DNA of 64,000 bases from an uncultured Carboxylicivirga sp. (GCF_963674565.1 NZ_OY771430.1:4960001-5024000); one strand, 5' to 3'. Counted from the first letter of the stretch, positions 42,776-52,492 are shown. A program made the numbers and translations. Notes: a model not told the origin generated them from the letters alone.

Positions 42776-45343
42776 ATGAAAGGTATCTACTATTATAAGT
42801 ATTTATTGGTTTTTGTATTATTCTTGTCAACAACGATCGCAATCGGACAGGATGCTGTTAATATTTCTTATTCAGGATCACCTAAACGCTATGAAATTGC
42901 GGAGATAGATGTAGTGGGTGTTGAAAATTTGGATCCTAAAATTCTCGTAAACATTAGTGGTTTAAGACCAGGTCAGGAGATTACTGTACCGGGTGACGAA
43001 ATTTCAGAAGCTGTTCGTCGCTATTGGGATCATGGTCTTTTTTCGGATGTTAAGATCAAAGCCAAGAAAATAGAAGGGCGTAAAATTTATCTGGAAGTAT
43101 ACTTACAGGAGCGTCCCCGCTTATCAGAAATCAACTACTTTGGATTGAAGAAGAGTGAAATAGAAGCGGTTGATGAAAAAGTTGCCATGAACAAAGGTAC
43201 ACAGGTAACCCAATATTTCATCGACAGAGCTGAAAAATACATTACTGAGTACTTTGTAAATAAAGGTTTTTACAATACCGAAGTTAACATTATTCAAAAA
43301 GACGATCCAGCAAAACCCAATCATGTAATATTAGATATTAATATTGATAAAAAGGATAAAGTAAAAGTTGCGTCTTTGGTATTTGAAGGAAACGAAGTGC
43401 TTTCCGATGGAAAGTTAAATCGTGCCATGAAGAAGACCAATGAAAAAGGAAATGTTTTAAACTTCTTCAGGACTAAGAAATTCATAACTGAAAAATATCA
43501 GGAAGATCTGGTTGCATTGATTGATAAATACAACGAGATTGGTCATCGCGACGCACGTATTGTTTCACAGGAAGTTGTCAAGAATATTGAAGAGAACACA
43601 GTTGATGTGAAAATTACACTGGAAGAAGGACAAAAATATTTCTTTGGTGATATAACATGGGTTGGTAATACTATATACCCAAGCGATTACCTTTCTTATA
43701 AATTAAGGATCAAAAAAGGAGATGTATTCAACCAGAAACTTTTAGCTGAACGCTTGACGGATGATGAAGATGCTGTTCAGAGTGAATATATGGATAATGG
43801 TTATTTGTTCTCAAATATTAATCCGGTTGAAGTAAGCGTGCAGGGTGATACCATTGATCTTGAAATGAGAATCTATGAAGGTCAGCAGGCTACGATCAAC
43901 GATGTAATCATTAAAGGAAACACTAAAACTCACGAGCATGTAGCCCGACGTGAAATCAGAACCAAACCAGGCCAGTTGTTTAGTAAGTCTGAGTTAATTC
44001 GTACGGTACGGGAACTTGCTCAGCTAGGTCACTTCGACCAGGAAAATATTGTACCAGATGTGCGTCCAAATCAGGATAATGGTACCGTTGACCTTGTTTA
44101 TCAATTAGAAGAGAAAGCAAATGACCAGATAGAACTCTCCGGAGGTTGGGGTGCTGGTATGTTTGTGGGATCACTTGGTTTGAAGTTTACCAATTTCTCA
44201 ATGCGTAACATTTTTAACGGAGAAGCATGGAGACCTCTTCCAACTGGAGACGGACAAACACTTGCCTTGAGAGCTCAGACAAATGGTAAATACTACCAAT
44301 CATATAGTTTATCTTTTACTGAACCTTGGTTAGGTGGTAAAAAACCAAACTCATTAAGTTTTTCTCTTTACCATTCTATTCAAACGGGTGTTAGTAGTAG
44401 CTACTACAATCCATATTCGAGCTATGGTTATGGATCGAGCTATAACAGTTATTATCCAAACTACGATACGAACCAGCACATGAATATTTCGGGTGTGTCG
44501 GTAGGTTTTGGTAAGCGTTTAAGATGGCCTGATGACTGGTTTACTTTATATACAGAAGTAAGTTATCAACGTTACGACTTATTAGACTGGAACTACTTTA
44601 TCATGCAGAACGGTATTTCAAATAACTTAAACTTTAAAGTTATGTTGAGTCGTCGTTCAATTGATAATCCAATCTATACTCGTAGAGGTTCAGATTTCTC
44701 ATTGGGATTAGAATTTACACCTCCATGGTCGATGTTCTCTGATAAAGACTGGTCTAAGCTGGATGCAACAGATACAGATGATCAGCAGGAATTGTATCAA
44801 CGAATTGAATATCATAAATGGACTTTTAAAGGATCTATCTTTAAACCTATCGACAATAAAGAAAAGTTGGTTGTAATGGGTAAGATGGAAATGGGATTCC
44901 TGGGATATTATAATAAATATCTTAAATCTCCATTCGAGAAGTTTATTCTTGGTGGTGATGGAATGTCAGGATATAGTATGTATGGTAGTGAAACAATTGG
45001 TTTGCGTGGTTACGAAAACTCTTCATTAACACCATATAATTCTACCGGTTCGTACGATGGTAATATCTATAATAAATTAACTCTTGAGGTTAGATACCCT
45101 CTGGCGTTGCAACCCTCAGCTACAGTGTTTGCGTTAGCATTTCTTGAAGCCGGTAATGCCTGGAGTTCATACGAAGACTTTAATCCATTTGAACTGAAAC
45201 GTTCAGCAGGTGTTGGTTTACGAATTTTCTTGCCTATATTTGGGCTAATGGGAATTGATTGGGGTTATGGATTTGATGAAAGTCCATACAGACAAAACGC
45301 TGGAGGAAGTCAGTTCCACTTTGTGATCGGTCAAAGTTTCTAG
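42776..45343 (+). CDS. bamA: Outer membrane protein assembly factor BamA
   Basis: 855 residues. A signal peptide runs to about residue 24. Five POTRA domains follow (about 35-450; for example IAEIDVVGVENLDPKILVNI and INDVIIKGNTKTHEHVARRE). The Omp85 barrel fills the rest and ends FHFVIGQSF with the C-terminal aromatic. It inserts beta-barrel proteins into the outer membrane. The barrel contains a Ser/Tyr/Asn-rich insertion (about residues 540-570). The downstream skp genes supply its periplasmic chaperones. Confidence 0.94.
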   Translation: MKGIYYYKYLLVFVLFLSTTIAIGQDAVNISYSGSPKRYEIAEIDVVGVENLDPKILVNISGLRPGQEITVPGDEISEAVRRYWDHGLFSDVKIKAKKIEGRKIYLEVYLQERPRLSEINYFGLKKSEIEAVDEKVAMNKGTQVTQYFIDRAEKYITEYFVNKGFYNTEVNIIQKDDPAKPNHVILDINIDKKDKVKVASLVFEGNEVLSDGKLNRAMKKTNEKGNVLNFFRTKKFITEKYQEDLVALIDKYNEIGHRDARIVSQEVVKNIEENTVDVKITLEEGQKYFFGDITWVGNTIYPSDYLSYKLRIKKGDVFNQKLLAERLTDDEDAVQSEYMDNGYLFSNINPVEVSVQGDTIDLEMRIYEGQQATINDVIIKGNTKTHEHVARREIRTKPGQLFSKSELIRTVRELAQLGHFDQENIVPDVRPNQDNGTVDLVYQLEEKANDQIELSGGWGAGMFVGSLGLKFTNFSMRNIFNGEAWRPLPTGDGQTLALRAQTNGKYYQSYSLSFTEPWLGGKKPNSLSFSLYHSIQTGVSSSYYNPYSSYGYGSSYNSYYPNYDTNQHMNISGVSVGFGKRLRWPDDWFTLYTEVSYQRYDLLDWNYFIMQNGISNNLNFKVMLSRRSIDNPIYTRRGSDFSLGLEFTPPWSMFSDKDWSKLDATDTDDQQELYQRIEYHKWTFKGSIFKPIDNKEKLVVMGKMEMGFLGYYNKYLKSPFEKFILGGDGMSGYSMYGSETIGLRGYENSSLTPYNSTGSYDGNIYNKLTLEVRYPLALQPSATVFALAFLEAGNAWSSYEDFNPFELKRSAGVGLRIFLPIFGLMGIDWGYGFDESPYRQNAGGSQFHFVIGQSF

Positions 45344-45408
45344 TAATTAACAGGATAGGTGTTTGGTTTGATTTTTGTAATAAATTGAGAAACCAAAAAT
45401 TAGCGACT

Positions 45409-45921
45409 ATGAAAAATTTAGTTTTAGTAGCATTATTATTTGTAAGCACGTTGGTTAGTGCACAAAAATATGCATTCGTTGATTCCGAATATATTCTTCG
45501 CAATATTCCTGCTTATGAAGCTGCCAATGAGCAATTGAATCAGCTTTCGGGTAAATGGCAAAAGGAAATTGAAGCAAGGTTTGAGGAAGTATCTCAATTG
45601 TATCAGGCCTATCAAACCGAGAATGTGTTTCTCTCAAGCGAGATGAAAGTGAAGCGTGAAAATGAGATTGTAGAAAAAGAAAAAGAAGCAAAGCAATTAC
45701 AGCAATCTTATTTTGGCCAAAATGGTGAGCTGTTTAAGCGAAGAGAATCACTTATTAAACCAATTCAGGATGATATTTTTAATGCGATAACAGAAATCGC
45801 AGCCGATAATAATTATTTAGCTGTATTTGATAAAGCGTCAGGTATGGGTATTATGTATGTTGATCCAAAACAGGATATCAGTGATGATGTTTTGGTGAAA
45901 CTTGGATATAAAAATGAGTAG
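45409..45921 (+). CDS. OmpH/Skp-family periplasmic chaperone, copy 1
   Basis: 170 residues from the ATG at 45409; an earlier in-frame start at 45385 only adds eight residues before the signal peptide. The signal peptide is MKNLVLVALLFVSTLVSAQ. The mature part opens KYAFVDSEYILRNIPAYEAA, then a long Glu/Lys/Gln coiled coil, ending LAVFDKASGMGIMYVDP. Skp proteins hold unfolded outer membrane proteins on the way to BamA, which is encoded directly upstream. Confidence 0.9.
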   Translation: MKNLVLVALLFVSTLVSAQKYAFVDSEYILRNIPAYEAANEQLNQLSGKWQKEIEARFEEVSQLYQAYQTENVFLSSEMKVKRENEIVEKEKEAKQLQQSYFGQNGELFKRRESLIKPIQDDIFNAITEIAADNNYLAVFDKASGMGIMYVDPKQDISDDVLVKLGYKNE

Positions 45922-46019
45922 AATAGAAAAATAGATTAGTAAGAAATAGCACGCAGAGAAAGAAAAACAGTTAATCAATGCAGGTTATATCTTATGCTTT
46001 TAAGAATTAACAAGAAAGT

Positions 46020-46535
46020 ATGATGAATAAGCTTATAGGAATATTTATGCTGATTCTTCTGGGGACTTTTACCTTGAATGCACAACAGCCAATGAAGTTC
46101 GGTCATTTGAATTCGAACGAATTGATGACGATTATGCCTGAATTTAAGGAAATGCAGTCTCAGTTAGAGGCTGATTTTAAAGTGAAAGAAGATCAATTGG
46201 CTGTAATGCAAGAGGATTTGCAAAAGAAACAGCTGGAATATCAGCAAACTGCATCTGCCTTAACACCGGCTGAACGTCAGGCAAAAGAGAGCGAAATGGG
46301 TGAAATGAGCCAAAAAGTTCAAAACTATTACCTGTTAGCCCAACAACAAATGCAGGCTAAACAAAATGAATTAACAACACCTATCATTCAAAAATTAAAA
46401 ACGGCCATTACAGAAGTTGGTGATGAGAATGGATTCTTATATATATTTGATCTTGCATCAAGAGTTCCTGTTTTTAATTCTCAAAAAAGTATAGATGTTA
46501 CTCCTTTGGTAAAAGCAAAGTTGGGTATACAGTAA
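46020..46535 (+). CDS. OmpH/Skp-family periplasmic chaperone, copy 2
   Basis: 171 residues. The signal peptide ends at TLNAQ. The mature start MKFGHLNSNELMTIMPEF has the family pattern, then a Gln-rich coiled coil, closing GFLYIFDLASRVPVFNSQKSIDV. It resembles copy 3 more closely than copy 1 (both share the FGH and YIFD segments), so copies 2 and 3 are probably the more recent duplication. Separated by about 98 bases from copy 1. Confidence 0.9.
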   Translation: MMNKLIGIFMLILLGTFTLNAQQPMKFGHLNSNELMTIMPEFKEMQSQLEADFKVKEDQLAVMQEDLQKKQLEYQQTASALTPAERQAKESEMGEMSQKVQNYYLLAQQQMQAKQNELTTPIIQKLKTAITEVGDENGFLYIFDLASRVPVFNSQKSIDVTPLVKAKLGIQ

Positions 46536-46563
46536 TTTTTAATGACTAAGAAATAAAAAGTAT

Positions 46564-47076
46564 ATGAAATTAGTAAAAGTATTCGTCGTAGTTATAGCAT
46601 TTGCTTTTTCAGGAAAGGCTTTTGCTCAGGAGTTAAAGTTTGGTCATATCGATATTCAAAAAGTAGTAGCTGAACTTCCTGCTAAAATTGAGGCTGATAA
46701 AACTCTACAAAGTGAGGCTACTAAATTGCAAAATCAATTGCAGGTAATGCAGAGTGAGTTAGAAAAAATGTATACTGATTACGTATCTCAAAGAGATAGT
46801 TTACCTGACTTAATCCGCGCTACAAAGGAAAAAGAAATGCAGGATAAGGACCAGCGTTTGCAACAATACAGTCAAATGGCTCAGCAGGAGATACAAAAGA
46901 AGGAACAACAATTGTTAGCACCTATTATCGAAAAAGTACAAAAGGCTATTGAAGAAGTAGGACAGGAACAAGGTTTGATTTATATTTTCGATATTAGCTC
47001 TCAGGTTGTAGTTTATCATTCTGAAAAAAGTATTGATTGCGGTGATTTAGTTAAGGCTAAAGTTAACGCTCAATAA
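46564..47076 (+). CDS. OmpH/Skp-family periplasmic chaperone, copy 3
   Basis: 170 residues. The signal peptide ends at AFAQ. The mature start LKFGHIDIQKVVAELPAKIE is followed by a coiled coil with many Gln/Glu and the closing GLIYIFDISSQVVVYHSEKSIDC. Last gene before a strong terminator. Three copies in a row suggest that the chaperones have divided client groups or form mixed trimers; this is inference. Confidence 0.9.
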   Translation: MKLVKVFVVVIAFAFSGKAFAQELKFGHIDIQKVVAELPAKIEADKTLQSEATKLQNQLQVMQSELEKMYTDYVSQRDSLPDLIRATKEKEMQDKDQRLQQYSQMAQQEIQKKEQQLLAPIIEKVQKAIEEVGQEQGLIYIFDISSQVVVYHSEKSIDCGDLVKAKVNAQ

Positions 47077-47099
47077 TTAAAATATTATTCGAAAGAATG

Positions 47100-47130
47100 A
47101 GCGGGTGGCTTTTTAAAGTCACCCGCTTTT
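47100..47130 (+). terminator. Terminator after the bamA/skp run
   Basis: AGCGGGTGGCTTT (47100-47112) pairs with AAAGTCACCCGCT (47115-47127) with one G-U; the T-run continues to 47130. Confidence 0.88.
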
Positions 47131-47161
47131 GTATCTTTAAGGTTATAATTTATTTATTACA

Positions 47162-47986
47162 ATGAGTAAAATTGGTCCGATTGCAGTTTTTGATTCGGGT
47201 TATGGAGGCCTGACTGTGTTAGATAAAATTATTAAACACTTACCGCAATACGACTATATTTATTTAGGCGATAATGCCCGTACTCCATACGGTACCCGAT
47301 CGTTTGAAGTGGTATATGAATACACGCTTCAGGCTGTCAGTCAACTTTTTGATATGGGTGCTCACTTGGTTATATTGGCTTGTAATACTGCCTCAGCTAA
47401 GGCATTGCGAAGTATTCAGCAAAAGGATCTACCTCTTTTTGATCCGCAAAGAAGGGTGTTGGGTGTAATCCGTCCAAGTGTTGAGAAGGTAAACGAATTA
47501 AGTCAATCAGGACATGTAGGTATTGTTGGAACATCTGGTACAATTCAATCCGAATCATATCTAATGGAGATAGCTAAGTTATTTCCAACTATTCAGGTAT
47601 CGCAGGAGGCTTGTCCGATGTGGGTGCCTTTAGTAGAGAATAATGAATTTGACGGTGAGGGAGCAGATTATTTTGTGAGGAAAAATATCAATTCACTTTT
47701 GCAAAAAGATGCTTTGATTGACGCCGTTATTTTAGGTTGTACACACTATCCTTTGCTTATACCCAAGATTAAGAAATATTTGCCTGAAGGTGTAAATGTG
47801 ATCGAACAGGGAGATATCGTAGGAGAAAGTCTGAAAGATTATTTGCAACGACATCCTGAGATGGAGAAAAGGTGCTCAAAAAATGGTTCTGTACATTTTT
47901 ATACCACTGAGAGTACTGATAAATTTAAACAGACTGCCGGTATTTTCTTTAGTGGAGATATAAAAGTTGAGCATATTCGATTATAG
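47162..47986 (+). CDS. murI: Glutamate racemase
   Basis: 274 residues. It opens IAVFDSGYGGLTVLDKI; the two catalytic cysteines are C74 (LACNTASA) and C193 (LGCTHYPLL). It makes D-glutamate for peptidoglycan. It has a near-consensus -7 box (TATCTTTA, 47132-47139) after the terminator, so it is its own unit although it belongs to the conserved block. Confidence 0.95.
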   Translation: MSKIGPIAVFDSGYGGLTVLDKIIKHLPQYDYIYLGDNARTPYGTRSFEVVYEYTLQAVSQLFDMGAHLVILACNTASAKALRSIQQKDLPLFDPQRRVLGVIRPSVEKVNELSQSGHVGIVGTSGTIQSESYLMEIAKLFPTIQVSQEACPMWVPLVENNEFDGEGADYFVRKNINSLLQKDALIDAVILGCTHYPLLIPKIKKYLPEGVNVIEQGDIVGESLKDYLQRHPEMEKRCSKNGSVHFYTTESTDKFKQTAGIFFSGDIKVEHIRL

Positions 47987-48014
47987 CTGCCGGAATTCAG
48001 GAATCCCGACAGCT
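47985..48014. terminator. Hairpin between convergent murI and gamma carbonic anhydrase genes
   Basis: AGCTGCCGGAATTC (47985-47998) faces GAATCCCGACAGCT (48001-48014), 12 of 14 positions paired. It follows both stops but lacks a clear U-run, so termination is likely but not certain. Confidence 0.5.
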
Positions 48015-48022
48015 TCCATATT

Positions 48023-48541
48023 TTAGTCTTCTTTATACCAACCAGCATACATAAGGTAATTGTTGGCTATTTTATTGATCATTTCTTTTGTTTGATTCGG
48101 CTCTATGTCTTTAACCTTTTTGGCAGGAACACCAGCATATACACTATTGGGTTCAATAATAGTTCCTGTAAGAACAAGTGAGTTTGCTGCAATAATAGAG
48201 TTTGAACCAACCACCACATGATCCAATACTGTGGCTCCAATACCTACTAGCACATTATCTTCAATCTTTGCTCCGTGTATGGTTACATTATGGCCAATTG
48301 ATACGTTGTTACCAATTTCGATGGTAGATTTCTGGTACAGTGTATGCAAAACCGATCCATCCTGAATGTTCACTTTATTACCAATGCGAATAGAATTAAC
48401 ATCTCCTCTTAATACTGCATTAAACCATATGCTGCAGTCATCTCCTATCTCTACATCTCCGATAACTGTTGCGTTCTCAGCTAGATATACATTGTTACCG
48501 ATCTTAGGTGTAAATCCTCTTACTTCTTTAATTAATGCCAT
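48023..48541 (-). CDS. Gamma-class carbonic anhydrase family protein
   Basis: 172 residues from the ATG at 48541; a longer frame to 48583 starts inside the promoter. A left-handed beta helix is shown by repeated hexapeptides such as IGDVEIGDD and VLVGIGATVLDHVVVG. The three zinc histidines are present at H66 (VLHTLYQ), H84 and H89 (IGHNVTIHG), so it may be active, though many YrdA/CaiE-like relatives are not. Single gene, convergent with murI. Confidence 0.88.
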   Translation of the reverse strand: MALIKEVRGFTPKIGNNVYLAENATVIGDVEIGDDCSIWFNAVLRGDVNSIRIGNKVNIQDGSVLHTLYQKSTIEIGNNVSIGHNVTIHGAKIEDNVLVGIGATVLDHVVVGSNSIIAANSLVLTGTIIEPNSVYAGVPAKKVKDIEPNQTKEMINKIANNYLMYAGWYKED

Positions 48542-48865
48542 TGTATAGGTGGTATTTATAAATATTTCAAAATTAAGTATCACAAAAATACAACCATCTG
48601 CTTAAGAAATTACATTCAAAACCTTTGATTATTGTTTTTTCATAAGAAAATATTGACTTTTTCAGGTAAACATTCAAAACGTGTTGTAAAACAGCTTTCA
48701 AAAAGTGTGTGTATATGACAAAGATCACTTATTGAAGATATGCTTATCAATACCTTTACTATAAATTTTGATAGAATTTAATGTATCCTTAACTTAGGTT
48801 TTAGCATTAGTCTCTTAGGTAGATAGATGCTTATAGTTAATAAATAACCGACGTACTTAACGATC
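48542..48865. other. Intergenic region between gamma-CA and korA, no gene
   Basis: AT-rich, with no long open frame. The left end has the -7 box of the gamma-CA gene (48583-48590, minus strand TATTTTTG). On the plus side I see no exact TAnnTTTG box for korA; the nearest is TAGGTTTT at about 48797-48804. Nothing else recognised. Confidence 0.45.
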
Positions 48866-50713
48866 ATGGGTAAAAGATCAAAAGTTATTGAGAAAGAGGA
48901 AGTGGTTGTAAGGTTTTCAGGAGATTCCGGTGACGGAATGCAGCTTACCGGAACCTTATTTTCTTACACTTCAGCAATTTTTGGAAATGATATATCTACA
49001 TTTCCTGATTATCCGGCCGAAATCAGGGCCCCACAAGGAACAATAAGCGGAGTTTCCGGTTTTCAGGTTCATTTTGGACATTCAGAAGTTTATACACCAG
49101 GTGATTATTGTGATGTATTGGTTGCAATGAATCCTGCTGCATTAAAAGCGAATGCAAAATGGATGAAACCAGGTGGAACAATTATTCTCGACGTTGACAG
49201 CTGTGATGAGAAAAATCTTATCAAAGCGGGATATGAAACAGATGATCCGATTATTGAAGATAAACTTGGGGATTACCATATTGTAAAAGCTCCTATTACA
49301 ACACTTACCAAGGAAAGCTTGAAAGATATGGGACTGGATAATAAAAGTATACTACGAAGTAAAAATATGTATGCTTTAGGTTTGGTTTACTGGCTTTTTG
49401 ATCGTCCGTTGGATCACACCCGTGAATATATCCAAAAGAAATTTGCCAAAAAACCATTGATCGTTGAGGCAAATCTTAAGGTGTTGAGTGATGGGTATAA
49501 CTATGGTAACATCATACAGGCGGTAACGCCATCTTATCATATTCATCCTGCTGATATCAAAAAAGGAAAGTATCGTAATTTAAGTGGTAATGTGGCTGTT
49601 GCCTGGGGTTTTCTGGCTGCAGCTGAAAAGAGTAAACTTCAATTGTTTTTGGGATCATATCCTATCACACCTGCCACTGAGATTCTGCAGGAATTAAGTG
49701 CCCGTAAAGATTTGGGTGTGAAAGTATTTCAGGCCGAGGATGAAATAGCAGGTATTTGTACTGCTATCGGAGCAAGTTTTTCCGGTAGTCTTGCAATAAC
49801 CACAACATCTGGTCCTGGTTTAGCCTTGAAAGGAGAAGCTATTGGATTAGCCGTTATGGCTGAGCTTCCAATAGTTATTGTGAATGTACAGCGAGGTGGC
49901 CCGTCAACCGGTTTGCCAACGAAAACTGAGCAGTCTGATTTGATGCAGGCATTATATGGGCGCAATGGTGAGAGTCCTGTGGTAGTAATTGCTGCAAGCT
50001 CGCCTACCAATAGTTTTGATTATGCCTTTTATGCTGCCAAGGTTGCGGTGGAACACATGACGCCGGTAATATTGTTAACTGATGGCTTTATTGCAAACGG
50101 AACTCAGCCTTGGTTAATACCTGATTTAGCTGATTGGCCCGAAATAAAAGTACCGTTTGTTACAGAAAAAGTCGATGATTGGCATCCTTACCTGCGTGAT
50201 CCGGAAAAATTATCTCGATACTGGGCTACACCAGGAACCAAAGGTTTTGAACACCGATTGGGAGGATTGGAAAAAGATGCAGTAACGGGTGCTGTTTCTC
50301 ATGATGCTTTAAACCATCAACGAATGGTTGAGTTGCGTGAAGAAAAAGTCCAGAAAGTAGCCAATTTTATTCCTGAATTGGAAGTGATAGGCGAGGATGA
50401 TGCTGACCTGTTAGTTGTTGGATGGGGTGGAACATTTGGCCATTTATTCACAGCTGTTGACGAACTTACCAACGAAGGACATAATGTTGCTTTGGCACAT
50501 TTTAATTATATCAAGCCACTTCCAAGAAATACAAATGAAGTGTTGAAGCGATATAAAAAGATTGTAGTTTGTGAGTTGAATATGGGGCAGTTTGCCAATT
50601 ACCTTACGATGAATTTTCCTGAATTCAAATATAAAAAGTTTAATAAGGTACAAGGTCAACCATTTACCGTTATTGAGTTGAAAGAACATTTTATAACATT
50701 GCTGGAGGAATAG
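48866..50713 (+). CDS. korA: 2-oxoacid:ferredoxin oxidoreductase, fused gamma-alpha subunit (KorA type)
   Basis: 615 residues. The N-terminal gamma domain (about 10-195) has VVRFSGDSGDGMQLTGTLFS. The alpha domain follows with AEDEIAGICTAIGASFSGS, TTTSGPGLALKGEAIGLA and VNVQRGGPSTGLPTKTEQSD. A C-terminal domain has LVVGWGGTFG. It pairs with the beta subunit encoded 3 bases on. Sequence type suggests 2-oxoglutarate as substrate, giving succinyl-CoA and reduced ferredoxin; pyruvate or branched oxoacids are alternatives. The oxygen-sensitive enzyme suits an anaerobic or facultative lifestyle. Confidence 0.92.
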   Translation: MGKRSKVIEKEEVVVRFSGDSGDGMQLTGTLFSYTSAIFGNDISTFPDYPAEIRAPQGTISGVSGFQVHFGHSEVYTPGDYCDVLVAMNPAALKANAKWMKPGGTIILDVDSCDEKNLIKAGYETDDPIIEDKLGDYHIVKAPITTLTKESLKDMGLDNKSILRSKNMYALGLVYWLFDRPLDHTREYIQKKFAKKPLIVEANLKVLSDGYNYGNIIQAVTPSYHIHPADIKKGKYRNLSGNVAVAWGFLAAAEKSKLQLFLGSYPITPATEILQELSARKDLGVKVFQAEDEIAGICTAIGASFSGSLAITTTSGPGLALKGEAIGLAVMAELPIVIVNVQRGGPSTGLPTKTEQSDLMQALYGRNGESPVVVIAASSPTNSFDYAFYAAKVAVEHMTPVILLTDGFIANGTQPWLIPDLADWPEIKVPFVTEKVDDWHPYLRDPEKLSRYWATPGTKGFEHRLGGLEKDAVTGAVSHDALNHQRMVELREEKVQKVANFIPELEVIGEDDADLLVVGWGGTFGHLFTAVDELTNEGHNVALAHFNYIKPLPRNTNEVLKRYKKIVVCELNMGQFANYLTMNFPEFKYKKFNKVQGQPFTVIELKEHFITLLEE

Positions 50714-50716
50714 AAA

Positions 50717-51733
50717 ATGTCTGTAGAAAGTCAAATAAAATTTACTGATTTCAAAAGTGATCAGAGTGTTAAATGGTGCCCTGGTTGTGGAGACCATGCA
50801 ATACTGAATTCTGTTCAAAAAGCAATGGCTAATTTGGGTTATTCAAAAGAAGAGGTAGCTGTGATTTCAGGTATCGGATGTTCATCCCGTTTTCCATATT
50901 ACATGGAGACATATGGTTTTCATACCATTCACGGACGAGGATCAGCAATTGCTTCAGGAGTAAAAGTGGCTAATCCAAGATTAAAAGTTTGGCAAATTAC
51001 AGGAGATGGTGATGCGTTAGCTATTGGAGGTAACCACTTCATACATACTATTCGTCGTAATGTTGATTTGAATGTAATTCTATTTAATAACCAGATTTAC
51101 GGATTAACAAAAGGACAGTATTCTCCAACCTCTAAACGTGGGTTTATATCAAAAACTTCGCCATTTGGAACCGTTGAATCACCTTTCCGTCCAGGAGAAC
51201 TGTGTATTGGTGCCCGCGGGCATTTCTTTGCCCGTTGCATTGACAAAGATTTAAAACATTCGGTTGAGATGATGGAAGAAGCTGCTGCTCATGAGGGTAC
51301 TTCTATCATTGAAGTGTTGCAAAACTGTGTGATCTATAATGATAAAACACATAATGCAATAACAGATAAGGCTCACTCTGAAGATCGTACCATTAAACTG
51401 GAACATGGCAAACCTATGATATTTGGTAAAGACCGTAATAAAGGTTTGGTGCTGGATGGTTTGAATCTAAAGGTGGTGACTATTGGTCAGAATAATATTA
51501 CAGAAGCTGATATACTTATTCATGATGCACATTGTGAGGATACTACCTTGCATCTGAAATTGGCTGATATGGAATATCCTGATTATCCTGTTGCTCTGGG
51601 CGTGATCCGTGCTGTAAAAGCACCAGTTTACGATCAGTGTGTGGAGTCGCAATTAAATGATGTTCAGGAAATAAGTAAAATTAAGACCTTTAAAGATTTA
51701 ATACACTCAGGTGATACCTGGGATGTAGAATAA
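50717..51733 (+). CDS. korB: 2-oxoacid:ferredoxin oxidoreductase beta subunit (KorB type)
   Basis: 338 residues. It carries the cluster/TPP start KWCPGCGDHAILN, GIGCSSRFPYYM, the TPP-magnesium segment TGDGDALAIGG and ILFNNQIYGLTKGQYSPTS. It holds TPP and one [4Fe-4S] cluster and accepts the oxoacid. It starts 3 bases after korA and ends before a strong bidirectional hairpin. No ferredoxin-like delta subunit is adjacent. Confidence 0.93.
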   Translation: MSVESQIKFTDFKSDQSVKWCPGCGDHAILNSVQKAMANLGYSKEEVAVISGIGCSSRFPYYMETYGFHTIHGRGSAIASGVKVANPRLKVWQITGDGDALAIGGNHFIHTIRRNVDLNVILFNNQIYGLTKGQYSPTSKRGFISKTSPFGTVESPFRPGELCIGARGHFFARCIDKDLKHSVEMMEEAAAHEGTSIIEVLQNCVIYNDKTHNAITDKAHSEDRTIKLEHGKPMIFGKDRNKGLVLDGLNLKVVTIGQNNITEADILIHDAHCEDTTLHLKLADMEYPDYPVALGVIRAVKAPVYDQCVESQLNDVQEISKIKTFKDLIHSGDTWDVE

Positions 51734-51754
51734 GTTGTGAAAAAATATCTTTTT

Positions 51755-51794
51755 AACAGCCATTAGGATGTATATTCTAGTGGCTGTTGTTATT
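51755..51794. terminator. Bidirectional terminator between korB and the TetR gene
   Basis: AACAGCCATTAG (51755-51766) pairs with CTAGTGGCTGTT (51777-51788) with one G-U and a 10-base loop. It overlaps the last codons of the convergent tetR gene and lies 21 bases after korB. Confidence 0.75.
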
Positions 51795-52463
51795 TAATAA
51801 CTTAGAGACGAAATGGCGAAGCATTTCCTTAACGGGCGTATAATCACTGTTTGATATTTTTATATCTGTAAGTCTTGGAAGGTGCACTGCAAAAAAACTA
51901 TGACTGTTAGCCATTTCTATTAGATTACTTGCCAATGCGTGGGGATATGGAAATTCAGGATCAACTTCTAAAATTATAGAGGCAATTTTTTCGCATAACT
52001 CTTTGAAATTGGTAAAGAATCCTTCTTTATTGTCGTTGTCAACTTCTTTTGTGTGATAAGCTTTGGCTCCTTCCGATATCACAACTCGTTGTAGAATACT
52101 CTCATTTACATATTCAATGGCGGGATTTTCCCTATAGGCCTCAACTAAATTATCGATAATTATATCGAGTTTTTTATGACTCGATTCAATATTAATGGTG
52201 TTGATTTCAATTAGGTATATTAACCATTCCCAATACCATGATACAAGATAAATTAGCAGTAAGTGTTTGTTTTCAAAATATCTGTAGATAGAAGCTTCTG
52301 TTGAATTAATCTTTTGGGCCAGTTTTTTAAAGGTAAAAGATTCAAAACCAATTTCGTCAATCAGTAAAATGCTATTTTTTATTATTTTCTGACCAAGTAA
52401 TGTTTCCTGCGGGTCTCTCAGGTATAGCTTGGCATTTAGGCTTATTTTAATTCCTACCGACAT
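51777..52463 (-). CDS. TetR/AcrR-family transcriptional regulator
   Basis: 228 residues from the ATG at 52463; an upstream in-frame start to 52487 would run through the -7 box. The N-terminal helix-turn-helix (about 25-70) has IGFESFTFKKLAQKINSTEASIYRYFENK in two parts. The helical C-terminal ligand domain has no recognised relatives. It is divergent from the SulP/carbonic anhydrase pair, with a palindrome in between, so it probably controls that pair and itself. Ligand unknown. Confidence 0.85.
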   Translation of the reverse strand: MSVGIKISLNAKLYLRDPQETLLGQKIIKNSILLIDEIGFESFTFKKLAQKINSTEASIYRYFENKHLLLIYLVSWYWEWLIYLIEINTINIESSHKKLDIIIDNLVEAYRENPAIEYVNESILQRVVISEGAKAYHTKEVDNDNKEGFFTNFKELCEKIASIILEVDPEFPYPHALASNLIEMANSHSFFAVHLPRLTDIKISNSDYTPVKEMLRHFVSKLLNNNSH

Positions 52464-52484
52464 TCTAAATAAGTGATTTTTTAG

Positions 52485-52492
52485 CAAATGTA
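52485..52492 (-). promoter_or_regulatory. -7 box for the TetR gene
   Basis: Minus strand TACATTTG, exact TAnnTTTG, 22 bases before the ATG at 52463. Confidence 0.45.
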
